From Brevibacillus parabrevis (GTDB lineage Bacteria; Bacillota; Bacilli; Brevibacillales; Brevibacillaceae): 64,000 nucleotides of DNA. Positions 1 through 6,996 of the stretch are shown in pieces (position 1 is the stretch's first letter; every line of letters begins with the position of its first letter). The notes below the pieces were generated by a model. It made no database searches, was not told the DNA's origin, and saw only the letters and a list, made by a program, of their open reading frames with translations. The position numbers were made by a program, and so were the translations under genes. The stretch is taken from the NCBI RefSeq assembly GCF_003710905.1, contig NZ_RHHV01000007.1, positions 62,001 to 126,000 on the forward strand. The letters are read 5' to 3'.

Positions 1-1038
1 ATCGATTTGCGGGGATTCATCTCCAAGCTCTACTTCCAGCTGATACCGCTCATCCAGTCCGTTGTTCAACAGCTCCGAGGCCGCTTGTCTGGCGACTGCC
101 GACAACCGCAGCGGTTTTTTGCCCAGCGGCTGCATCTCGTATTCGAGCATGGAGACGAGGTTCAAATCACTTACCAAAGAACGGATGCGCTCGGCTTGTT
201 GGCGCATAATCGCGGCCAAGCGCCTCTGTTCTGCCGGCAGCTCCGGGCTGTCAGCGATGTCGCTCGCGTAGCCGAGGAGCATGGAAAGCGGCGTACGGAT
301 GTCGTGGGAAACGCCGGAAATCCAGTTGGAGCGGGCCTCGTCTCTTGCTTTCAGAGCGGCGTTTTTTTGTTGCAGCAGGGCGGACACATGATTGATGCTT
401 ACCGCCAGATTCGCCAGCACGCCTTTTGGCTCAATCTGGACAGGCTTGTCTGCTCCCAACGCTTGAATGCCGCTTGTCAGCGGGCGGATGGAAGCGATGA
501 GTCTGGAACCGATGAACAGCGAGAGCAACAGAGCCAGCACGATGTTGCCTGCCAACAAAAAGAACGCCTTCTCGGGCAAATTCTCCACCCAGCCAACCGG
601 AAGAATATGCTGGTATTTGGCGTAGGAGCCTTTCCGGTAACCGACGACGACAAGGCCATCTGGATGTTCCCAGGTGAAGACCGGATAATCGTCCAGGAAG
701 CTGCGTGAAAACTTGGCTACATCTGCGAGAGAGTACGGCCGTTCCAGTTCGGCAGGGAGCTGGAACTTCCATGCCACGTAGCCTTTGGAGTCGATCAGCA
801 TGGCCCACGCCCCGTTTTGCTCCAACAGTTGTTGCGAGCGGGGAGCGATGGCATAGGCGTCTCGCTTGCCATGCAAGTCGTCGCTGACGAAATGCACAAC
901 AGCGGAAGGAGAGGCGCCATCGCTGATCCCGCTGCCGATCCAGATCAAGAGCACGACAGCATTGAGAGCCAGGAGCAGCAGCGAAATCAGGATGGTGGCG
1001 TGAACAAAACGCTTGATAATGCGCGAGGTGCCTTCCAT
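1..1038 (-). CDS. Sensor histidine kinase, partial (C-terminus beyond window)
   Basis: Reading the minus strand from the ATG at 1038 gives an open frame of 346 codons up to the window edge. It has an N-terminal membrane segment (about residues 12-35), an extracytoplasmic stretch, a second membrane segment (about 165-185) and a histidine phosphotransfer motif, SGVSHDIRTPLSMLLGY, with the phospho-accepting His near residue 245. The ATP-binding HATPase domain lies outside the window. The start follows GGAGG placed inside the last codons of the response regulator gene, only 2 bases after its stop, so the two are translationally coupled. Known for the family: such kinases next to LanFEG/Cpr-type transporters sense cationic peptides. 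The ligand here is an inference. Confidence 0.88.
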   Translation of the reverse strand, partial: MEGTSRIIKRFVHATILISLLLLALNAVVLLIWIGSGISDGASPSAVVHFVSDDLHGKRDAYAIAPRSQQLLEQNGAWAMLIDSKGYVAWKFQLPAELERPYSLADVAKFSRSFLDDYPVFTWEHPDGLVVVGYRKGSYAKYQHILPVGWVENLPEKAFFLLAGNIVLALLLSLFIGSRLIASIRPLTSGIQALGADKPVQIEPKGVLANLAVSINHVSALLQQKNAALKARDEARSNWISGVSHDIRTPLSMLLGYASDIADSPELPAEQRRLAAIMRQQAERIRSLVSDLNLVSMLEYEMQPLGKKPLRLSAVARQAASELLNNGLDERYQLEVELGDESPQID

Positions 1039-1040
1039 CG

Positions 1041-1751
1041 TTACTCCTCCTTTACGATCAGCTTGTAGCCGAGTCCGCGCACGGTCAGCAAATGAGCGGG
1101 CCGGGAAGGATTCGCTTCGATTTTTTCCCGAATGCGCCGAATGTGCACCATCAGCGTATTTTCATAGCCGTAATAGTCGTCGCCCCATGCGGCCTGACAG
1201 AGCGCGTCGCTCGTGACGATGCGATTGTGGTTCTCATAAAACTTGCCGAGCAGAGCGATTTCTTTTGCGGTCAGCGGGATATTTGTTCCGTCATGGCGAA
1301 TGGTGCCAGCCTCCAAGTCAATGAGACGGTCGTCCAGTTGAAAAACAGGGCGTTTTTCCGGCGTGTGGGGAATGTACACTCTGCGCAAAATAGCCGTCAG
1401 CCGCAAGACAAGCTCCCGTGGCAAAAACGGTTTCACGATGTAATCATCCGCGCCCAGTCCGAGGCCGAGGATTCGGTCTTCATCCTGTCCTTTGGCAGAC
1501 AAAAACAGCACGGGCAAGTTCGAAATATGCCGGATCGCTTGCAGCAAGGAAAAGCCGTCGCCATCCGGCAGCATGACATCAAGAATGGCGAGGTCAGGCT
1601 GGATGGAACGACAAAGCTCCAGCGCTTCTCTGCAATCGCCCGCCTGGTAAATGCGCATGAATCCTTCCTTGCGCAAAAAATGCTCGATCATTTTTCGGAT
1701 TTCAGGCTCATCATCGACGATAAGCAGCTTTTTCTGTTTCAGTTCGTCCAT
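1041..1751 (-). CDS. OmpR/PhoB-family response regulator
   Basis: 236 residues: a receiver domain (about 8-122) with the acidic pocket DDE, phospho-acceptor Asp58 in LAILDVMLPDG and conserved Lys107 in YIVKPF, followed by a winged-helix DNA-binding domain (about 140-234, ending in RGLGYKL). It is the usual length for the family. It lies immediately upstream of the kinase gene on the same strand and is divergent from the ABC transporter operon starting at 1905. The natural target is therefore the shared intergenic region 1752-1904, which carries an 11-bp-period direct repeat. The regulatory link is inferred from context. Confidence 0.93.
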   Translation of the reverse strand: MDELKQKKLLIVDDEPEIRKMIEHFLRKEGFMRIYQAGDCREALELCRSIQPDLAILDVMLPDGDGFSLLQAIRHISNLPVLFLSAKGQDEDRILGLGLGADDYIVKPFLPRELVLRLTAILRRVYIPHTPEKRPVFQLDDRLIDLEAGTIRHDGTNIPLTAKEIALLGKFYENHNRIVTSDALCQAAWGDDYYGYENTLMVHIRRIREKIEANPSRPAHLLTVRGLGYKLIVKEE

Positions 1752-1813
1752 CTGTCATCACCTCTCTCTACTATAGCGGCTTTGGCGCGGGATAATCGGC
1801 TTTTGCAGCAAAT

Positions 1814-1830
1814 TTAAGGCTAGTGTAAGG
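1814..1830 (+). promoter_or_regulatory. Candidate response-regulator binding site (tandem TTAAGG/GTAAGG)
   Basis: TAAGG occurs at 1815-1819 and again at 1826-1830, an 11-bp period that suits two OmpR-family monomers on one DNA face. The repeats lie in the divergent region about 75 bases before the ABC transporter start. A weak -35-like TTGCTG at 1842-1847 follows. Binding is inferred, not shown. Confidence 0.4.
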
Positions 1831-1904
1831 TGAACGTCAGATTGCTGAAAGAATCTCCTGTCATACTGCATATATGCCAAATAAAGCCATTGCAGGAGGG
1901 ACAG

Positions 1905-2816
1905 ATGGAGACGATCCTATCTACTACCAAACTATCGAAGCGATACGGTGATGCCTTGCGCGTGAAGGAAGTGAACTTGTCCGTACGCGAAGGGGAGATT
2001 TACGGATTTCTTGGACCGAACGGAGCAGGGAAATCGACTACATTAAAGATGCTGTTGGGGCTGGTACGACCGACGAGCGGCCAGGTGCAGGTGTTCGGGA
2101 AGGAGCTTCAGGCAAACCGCCGCTTCGTTCTCAGTCAAATCGGTTCACTGATTGAATCGCCCTCGTACTACGGGCACTTGACCGGGCTGGAAAACATGCG
2201 TGTCGTGCAGAAGCTGCGCGATGTTCCGGCGAAAAACATCGAGGAAGCGCTGAAAATCGTGCGTCTGGAAAAACAGAAGGAGAAGCAGGTTGAAAAGTAT
2301 TCACTGGGGATGAAACAGCGGCTAGGAATTGCGATGGCATTGCTGTCGTTTCCCAAGCTGTTGATTTTGGATGAGCCAACGAATGGTTTGGACCCTGCGG
2401 GAATCGGAGAAATCCGGGAGCTGATCAAAGCGCTTCCGCAACAATATGGAATGACGATTTTGCTTTCCAGCCACCTTTTATCCGAAATCGACCAGATCGC
2501 GACTTCCGTGGGCATTATCAATCATGGTCACATGCTGTTCCAGGGCAAGCTGAGCGAGCTGCACCAAAAAAACCAGCCGCGCATTATCATCAAAACGACA
2601 GATAACAGGGCGGCGAGGGACGTGTTGATGCGGGCAGGCTTTTTCCCCGGCGTGGAGGAGGGCGCGCTTGTTTTTGAAAAGCTTGCCGATGGGCAGGTAG
2701 CGCAGGCAAACAGGAGTCTGCTGGCTGAACATATTGATGTGTTACGCATCGAGGAACAGAAAAGAAGCCTGGAAGACATGTTCCTGAAGCTTACAGGAGG
2801 AGGCGAGAGTCTGTGA
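1905..2816 (+). CDS. ABC transporter ATP-binding protein (BcrA/LanF/CprA-like)
   Basis: 303 residues. Walker A GPNGAGKST lies near residue 36, the Q-loop region follows, the signature is YSLGMKQRL near 131, and Walker B is LLILDEPTNGLD near 150. The C-terminal extension of roughly 80 residues is typical of the bacitracin/lantibiotic self-protection subfamily. The ATG at 1905 was chosen because AGGAGGG lies just upstream; an in-frame GTG at 1830 has no ribosome site. The gene overlaps the next one by GTGA (2813-2816), so it is co-translated with two membrane partners. Likely role: ATPase of an exporter or flippase-like complex that protects the cell from antimicrobial peptides, by analogy with CprABC and NisFEG. 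Confidence 0.9.
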   Translation: METILSTTKLSKRYGDALRVKEVNLSVREGEIYGFLGPNGAGKSTTLKMLLGLVRPTSGQVQVFGKELQANRRFVLSQIGSLIESPSYYGHLTGLENMRVVQKLRDVPAKNIEEALKIVRLEKQKEKQVEKYSLGMKQRLGIAMALLSFPKLLILDEPTNGLDPAGIGEIRELIKALPQQYGMTILLSSHLLSEIDQIATSVGIINHGHMLFQGKLSELHQKNQPRIIIKTTDNRAARDVLMRAGFFPGVEEGALVFEKLADGQVAQANRSLLAEHIDVLRIEEQKRSLEDMFLKLTGGGESL

Positions 2817-3571
2817 GGAAGGCGCTGTCGCTTGAGTTTTACAAGCTGCGTCGCAAATACGTGCTGCCGATGGCGCTTTTGTTCCTGACGGTGGAGCTTG
2901 TCTGGGCGTTGATCGCCGTCAGCATGTCTTTTGAGCGCAATCGTGACAGCGCGGGCTGGGAAGTGATCGTCGCCATGCTGTCCACGATGAACGGACTGTT
3001 TTTGCCATTGCTTTCGGCTATTGTCGTTTCCCGGATTTGCGACATGGAGCATAAAGGGAATACGTGGAGGCTGCTTCGCTCTATGGCCGTGCAGCCAGGG
3101 AAGCTGTATGCGGCGAAGTACGCATGCGCCGGATTGATCATGCTGGGCGTTTGCCTGTGTCAGCTGCTGGCGATTGCGGTGTTTGGCGTCCAATCCGGGT
3201 ACTTGACGTCTGTTCCGCTTGTGCTGTTGGCGCGGTTTCTTTTCGGCACGCTGGTCACGACGCTGGTCGTCCTTGCCTTGCAGCAGTGGATTTCTACGGT
3301 GGTGAAAAATCAGGCGTTTGCGCTTTGCCTGGGGATGCTCGGCGGTTTTCTCGGAATGGTAGGCGATTTGTTTCCGGAAGCGGCAAGACGCGTATTCGTC
3401 TGGGCGTACTATACGGGGCTTAGTCCCGTTACACAGCAGTATGCGAGCGAAAAGATGCAATTCGTCGTCCGGGAGGCAGGCCCGATCTCGTCTGCCGCGG
3501 CTGTTTTGCTGGCGGTTGCCGCGCTGCTTTTTCTCATGGGAAGACGCCATGCATCCAGACTGGAAGGGTAG
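2813..3571 (+). CDS. ABC-2 type permease, lantibiotic-immunity (LanE/MutE-like)
   Basis: 252 residues, starting at a GTG that overlaps the stop of the ATPase gene. About six hydrophobic segments are visible; the N-terminus LSLEFYKLRRKYV is the usual cytoplasmic start of this permease type. Its size (about 250 residues) and pairing with a second permease of similar size match LanE/LanG and CprB/CprC pairs, not the single long permeases of BceAB systems. It is predicted to form the membrane channel with the gene at 3583. The substrate is unknown. Confidence 0.82.
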   Translation: MRKALSLEFYKLRRKYVLPMALLFLTVELVWALIAVSMSFERNRDSAGWEVIVAMLSTMNGLFLPLLSAIVVSRICDMEHKGNTWRLLRSMAVQPGKLYAAKYACAGLIMLGVCLCQLLAIAVFGVQSGYLTSVPLVLLARFLFGTLVTTLVVLALQQWISTVVKNQAFALCLGMLGGFLGMVGDLFPEAARRVFVWAYYTGLSPVTQQYASEKMQFVVREAGPISSAAAVLLAVAALLFLMGRRHASRLEG

Positions 3572-3582
3572 GGGGAGAAGTG

Positions 3583-4314
3583 ATGATCAAGCAATGCTTT
3601 CAGGCGGAGTGGTTGAAAATGCGCCGCTCCCATATTTGGGTGGTGTTCATGCTCCTGCCTTTGGTCAGCGTCATCATCGGCTGGGCCAATTACGTCATGA
3701 ACCAAGGGACGCTGCAAAAGGAATGGTACAGCTTGTGGTCGCAGGTTGGCTTGTTCTACGGGGAGTTTTTCTTTCCTATCCTCATTGCGATCGGCTGCTC
3801 GTATCAATGCCGGCTGGAGCATCAAAACAAAAACTGGCATCTGGTGTTGACCGCACCTGTATCGCTTGCGGCCCTGTTTGCAGCCAAACTGGGAGTCGTG
3901 GCAACTCTTCTTCTCCTAGTCCAAGCGTTCTTTTGCTTGCAGTATGTATGCGGCGGGCTTTTGGCAGGGCTTTCCGCGTCGCTTCCCGCAGAATTGCCCG
4001 GCTGGTTGTTGCGCGGATGGATCGCGGCGATGACGATCGCGGTTTTTCAATTGGCGCTCTCGATGCGGATCAAAAGCTTTGCAACGCCAGTCGGCATCGG
4101 TCTGTGTGCCGTTTTTTTCGGGCTGGGAATGTATGTGCTGAAGCTCGGATTGTTTTTCCCGCATTCGCTGTTAACAGTGGGGATGGGGGTATTGAGCCAG
4201 GAGGGACTTGATTTTGGCAGCAACGTGGTTTTTCTGCTGATGAATGCATTGTTCGGAGTGGGAATCAGTACAGTTAGCCTTCGCCGATTACGCAAGTCGG
4301 ATGTGCTCGCCTGA
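3583..4314 (+). CDS. ABC-2 type permease, second subunit (LanG/MutG-like)
   Basis: 243 residues with about six hydrophobic segments, starting FQAEWLKMRRSHIWV after the first residues, the same cytoplasmic lead as in the first permease. GGGGGAGAAG lies just upstream; GTG at 3580 and ATG at 3583 are both possible, and ATG is preferred. It is the last gene of the three-gene transporter operon (11 bases after the first permease). No clear hairpin terminator was seen between it and the hydrolase gene at 4402, so some read-through is possible. Confidence 0.8.
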   Translation: MIKQCFQAEWLKMRRSHIWVVFMLLPLVSVIIGWANYVMNQGTLQKEWYSLWSQVGLFYGEFFFPILIAIGCSYQCRLEHQNKNWHLVLTAPVSLAALFAAKLGVVATLLLLVQAFFCLQYVCGGLLAGLSASLPAELPGWLLRGWIAAMTIAVFQLALSMRIKSFATPVGIGLCAVFFGLGMYVLKLGLFFPHSLLTVGMGVLSQEGLDFGSNVVFLLMNALFGVGISTVSLRRLRKSDVLA

Positions 4315-4366
4315 TCTTTGAAAAGAAGGGTTTTTCCGTAAGTGAAGAGAATAACGGATAAAAGTC

Positions 4367-4380
4367 TGAGTATTCACTCA
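4367..4380 (+). promoter_or_regulatory. Short inverted repeat TGAGT-N4-ACTCA
   Basis: A perfect 5-bp inverted repeat lies 21 bases upstream of the hydrolase start and directly before its GGAGG. It could be a small operator, but it is short enough to be chance. No regulator gene is adjacent. Confidence 0.25.
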
Positions 4381-4401
4381 CGATAGGAGGCGGCTGCGAC
4401 C

Positions 4402-5235
4402 ATGTTGCAAGGTGGAAAATACGTGAAGGTGGAGCCAGGGGTCGAGATTTTTGTGCAGGACGTGGGACAAGGTGATCCGATCGTCCTGATCCCGGGCTGG
4501 ACGTTTACAACCGAAGTGTTTCACAAGCAGATCGAGCATTTTCAAAAGACTAACAGGGTGATCGCGATTGATCCGAGAAGCCATGGCAGATCGTCCGTGA
4601 CGATGCACGGCAACGACTATGCCACGCACGGTACTGACTTGGCAAAAGTCATCGAGGCGCTGGGGCTTGTGGATGTGACGCTGGTCGGCTGGTCATTTGG
4701 CTGCTTGACGATGTGGGAATACGTTCGGCAGCACGGCACGCGAAACGTGAAATCTTTCGTGTTCGTCGACTTGTCGCCGAAGCCGCTCTCCACCAATCAC
4801 GAGCAAGATTGGGTGGAAGGGCCGCTCGATGAAATCGCCGCCGCCTACAACTACTACACGCGGGATGCCGAGAAGCAGCGGGAGTTTATCTCGGGCTACG
4901 CGACAGGGGTCATGGTGCAAAGAGAGCTTGCGGAAAATGAGCTTTCCTGGATCATCGAGCAATCGCTCAAAACGCCTCCTTATATCGCGGCGAACTTGTT
5001 CGCGTCCGGGATGTTCTCTGACTACCGGGTAGAGGCAAAGGTTGCGAGCGAGTCGGTGCCGACGCTGACGATTGTGGCTGAGCATTGGGCCGAGACTGCA
5101 AAACGGTTCATGGAAAAGCATGCCCCCGAGTCCGCAGTGGAAGTATTGGGCGGGCACATGATGTTTTGGGAGCATGCCGAACGGTTTAATGAGCTGCTCA
5201 CACAATTTCTCCATGCAGAAAAAACAGCAAGATAA
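4402..5235 (+). CDS. Alpha/beta-fold hydrolase
   Basis: 277 residues of a single alpha/beta hydrolase domain. The oxyanion region is LIPGWTFTTE (about 29-38), the nucleophile elbow is GWSFG with Ser98, and a late His lies in GGHMMFWEH. The sequence style (DPRSHGRSS, WSFG) is that of the non-heme chloroperoxidase/esterase group. It is probably cytoplasmic, as no signal peptide is seen. The start follows AGGAGGCGG. The substrate cannot be deduced. Its 3' end faces the RDD gene, whose frame runs antisense into it for 214 bases. Confidence 0.87.
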   Translation: MLQGGKYVKVEPGVEIFVQDVGQGDPIVLIPGWTFTTEVFHKQIEHFQKTNRVIAIDPRSHGRSSVTMHGNDYATHGTDLAKVIEALGLVDVTLVGWSFGCLTMWEYVRQHGTRNVKSFVFVDLSPKPLSTNHEQDWVEGPLDEIAAAYNYYTRDAEKQREFISGYATGVMVQRELAENELSWIIEQSLKTPPYIAANLFASGMFSDYRVEAKVASESVPTLTIVAEHWAETAKRFMEKHAPESAVEVLGGHMMFWEHAERFNELLTQFLHAEKTAR

Positions 5236-6443
5236 AAGAAAGTGGCTGTCCTTGTGGGCAGCCACTTTTTATGAGCTTTGGCATGGAAAAAGGAGGCGCG
5301 ACTTTGCAGGCACGCCCGGCGAAGCCGAGCACTTTTTTCCGGCCATTCTGGCATTTCGTGAAAGCTGGCGGTTATTTGCTTGAACTCGCCATGCAGTCTG
5401 TCAAATTTTCTCGTTTGCGTCAGGCACATAATCTGATAAAAGTGCGTCGGAGACTCTGTGACGGTTACAAGATAGGAGATACTTTGACCATTGACTTTCC
5501 CATGCATCGTGAATTGAGTGGAAAGACGTCCGTCAATCGTGAGCTGAACATGCTTGCTCACGATTGCATCTGTCAATTCACTGAACAAGTTTGATTCCAC
5601 GAAATCGACGTATTGGGGATAATCAAATGAACCGTTCAATTCTTCTTTAGAGTCCGCGAGAATAAGCAGATGCTTGTCCGCGAAGTTGTTGGAAAGGGCA
5701 AGGGATGCGTCTGGGTGAAGACTAGCATTCTCGCTCCAGGAAGTCGGAGCAATGATTTGCATGGTTTTGTCCTTGTAAAAAAAAGCTTTGTTCTCAAACG
5801 AACCTGTTAACGGGTCTTGCTTGGCATAAAAGGAAACGCCATAAATACCGCAAGCAATGATAACGAGGGCCAACAAGGAGAAGCCGATGGCAAAGCTGGT
5901 GGTCAGCTGCTTGCTCTCGTTTTTCAAATCTTTTACTTTCACGACAAAAGTGTTCGCTGCCATATCGCCGAACCGTTGCTTCTTTTTCGACACCAGTACG
6001 CTGATCCCGGCAGGCAATCCGCCGATGAGCATCGGGTTGGTTTCGACGATGCGGATCAAGGAACGAATGACCGATTTCCACAGCCCTGGCGGTTGACCTT
6101 CCTGATTCACCACTTTGATTCGCAGGGCGAATTTCCCGATGGTATAGCCAGTAAAACCTTCCAGAAGAACGTAGTAAGATAAAATTCCGAGTACGAAAAC
6201 AAGCAACCCGATAATGGACGGATCGTCAGACGAACGCCCAGCCAGCGCGACCACCCCTAAGACGAAAAAAATGAGCAAAATGTAATCTATCACATGCGCT
6301 CCCCAACGCAGGAAAAAAATCGACGCTCCGTAAGTCTGCGTAATGGACCCCATTAATTGCGGTCCTTCCAGAATCGGTCTGTCTGGTGGTGGAATTGGGG
6401 GAGCTACCGATGAATCTGCTTGCGGCAATGAATGATTCTCCAA
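5022..6443 (-). CDS. RDD-family membrane protein with extracellular domain and anomalous C-terminal tail
   Basis: The TTG at 6443 was chosen because GGAGGTG sits 7 bases upstream; an in-frame ATG at 6494 has none. The protein has a proline-rich lead, an RDD domain (about 35-170) with three membrane segments and the motif GYTIGKFALRIKV, a further membrane anchor (about 180-205) and an extracytoplasmic domain to about residue 363 that looks like a DUF1795/PsbP-type fold. After this no stop occurs: about 110 extra codons run through the hydrolase terminator and antisense to the hydrolase gene until 5022. The tail is basic, low in conserved-looking residues and probably not ancestral. Function unknown; RDD proteins have been linked to ion or solute transport. 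Confidence 0.72.
   Translation of the reverse strand: MENHSLPQADSSVAPPIPPPDRPILEGPQLMGSITQTYGASIFFLRWGAHVIDYILLIFFVLGVVALAGRSSDDPSIIGLLVFVLGILSYYVLLEGFTGYTIGKFALRIKVVNQEGQPPGLWKSVIRSLIRIVETNPMLIGGLPAGISVLVSKKKQRFGDMAANTFVVKVKDLKNESKQLTTSFAIGFSLLALVIIACGIYGVSFYAKQDPLTGSFENKAFFYKDKTMQIIAPTSWSENASLHPDASLALSNNFADKHLLILADSKEELNGSFDYPQYVDFVESNLFSELTDAIVSKHVQLTIDGRLSTQFTMHGKVNGQSISYLVTVTESPTHFYQIMCLTQTRKFDRLHGEFKQITASFHEMPEWPEKSARLRRACLQSRASFFHAKAHKKWLPTRTATFFYLAVFSAWRNCVSSSLNRSACSQNIMCPPNTSTADSGACFSMNRFAVSAQCSATIVSVGTDSLATFASTR
5239..5270 (+). terminator. Rho-independent terminator after hydrolase
   Basis: The stem AAAGTGGCTG pairs with CAGCCACTTT and is followed by T5. It starts 3 bases after the hydrolase stop and works in the plus direction. 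Confidence 0.85.
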
Positions 6444-6620
6444 ACTTGTGCACCTCCAACAAAAATGTAAACATATAACATTTAAACACTTCAAAATTCA
6501 CTCTGTCAAATTTTGCTTTTCTGCAAGAAACCTACCTAAAGATAGGTGACACACGATAGTTGCGACGATTATATTAGGAAGCGAGCTGATGTAAGAAAAA
6601 CCATATACAGGGTGATTATG

Positions 6621-6800
6621 ATGAGTACGCCTATGACTGCTTTTGTCGCTGTTTTAGTGCTGGGGGTTGTCGCCTACCTCACGATGTGGTGGGAAGGCAC
6701 CTGGGTAAACCTTCGATTCACGAAATGGTATTTCGCTATCATAGTAGTCTTGGCGATCGCGACCGGAGGGTATTTTTGGTTTACGGGAGATACGATTTAA
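6621..6800 (+). CDS. Small two-helix membrane protein (59 aa)
   Basis: 59 residues with two hydrophobic segments (about 5-22 and 37-56) joined by a short WWEGTWVNLRFTKW loop. AGGGTGAT lies upstream; adjacent ATG codons at 6618 and 6621 are both possible, and 6621 gives the better spacing. A terminator follows directly. I do not recognise the family. It stands alone between the RDD gene (divergent) and the LuxR-type regulator. Confidence 0.6.
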   Translation: MSTPMTAFVAVLVLGVVAYLTMWWEGTWVNLRFTKWYFAIIVVLAIATGGYFWFTGDTI

Positions 6801-6826
6801 TCAAGTAAAAAGCAAGCCGTCCACGG

Positions 6827-6850
6827 GCCCTCTAGCTGGAGGGCTTTTTT
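6827..6850 (+). terminator. Rho-independent terminator
   Basis: GCCCTC, a 6-base loop, GAGGGC, then T6. It ends the small membrane protein gene. Confidence 0.8.
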
Positions 6851-6888
6851 GCGTCCACATAACGTTCTCTTCTTATAAGGCAGTTTAC

Positions 6889-6917
6889 TTGCATTGTTCG
6901 GAAGGATTCCACATAAT
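6889..6917 (+). promoter_or_regulatory. SigA-type promoter of LuxR-family regulator
   Basis: TTGCAT at 6889, a spacer of exactly 17 bases, and CATAAT at 6912. It lies 80 bases upstream of the regulator start. Confidence 0.55.
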
Positions 6918-6996
6918 AACTTTGTGCACATATTGGATCGAGACAAAAAGGCTGCTCTTTTGTGGGGTCATTTTCTTTTTAGGCAGGGAGATGCAC

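Noticed and set aside
5310..5336. GC-rich hairpin followed by T6 as a second hydrolase terminator
   Set aside because: One stem mismatch, and a much better terminator lies 40 bases earlier; it falls in the RDD frame.
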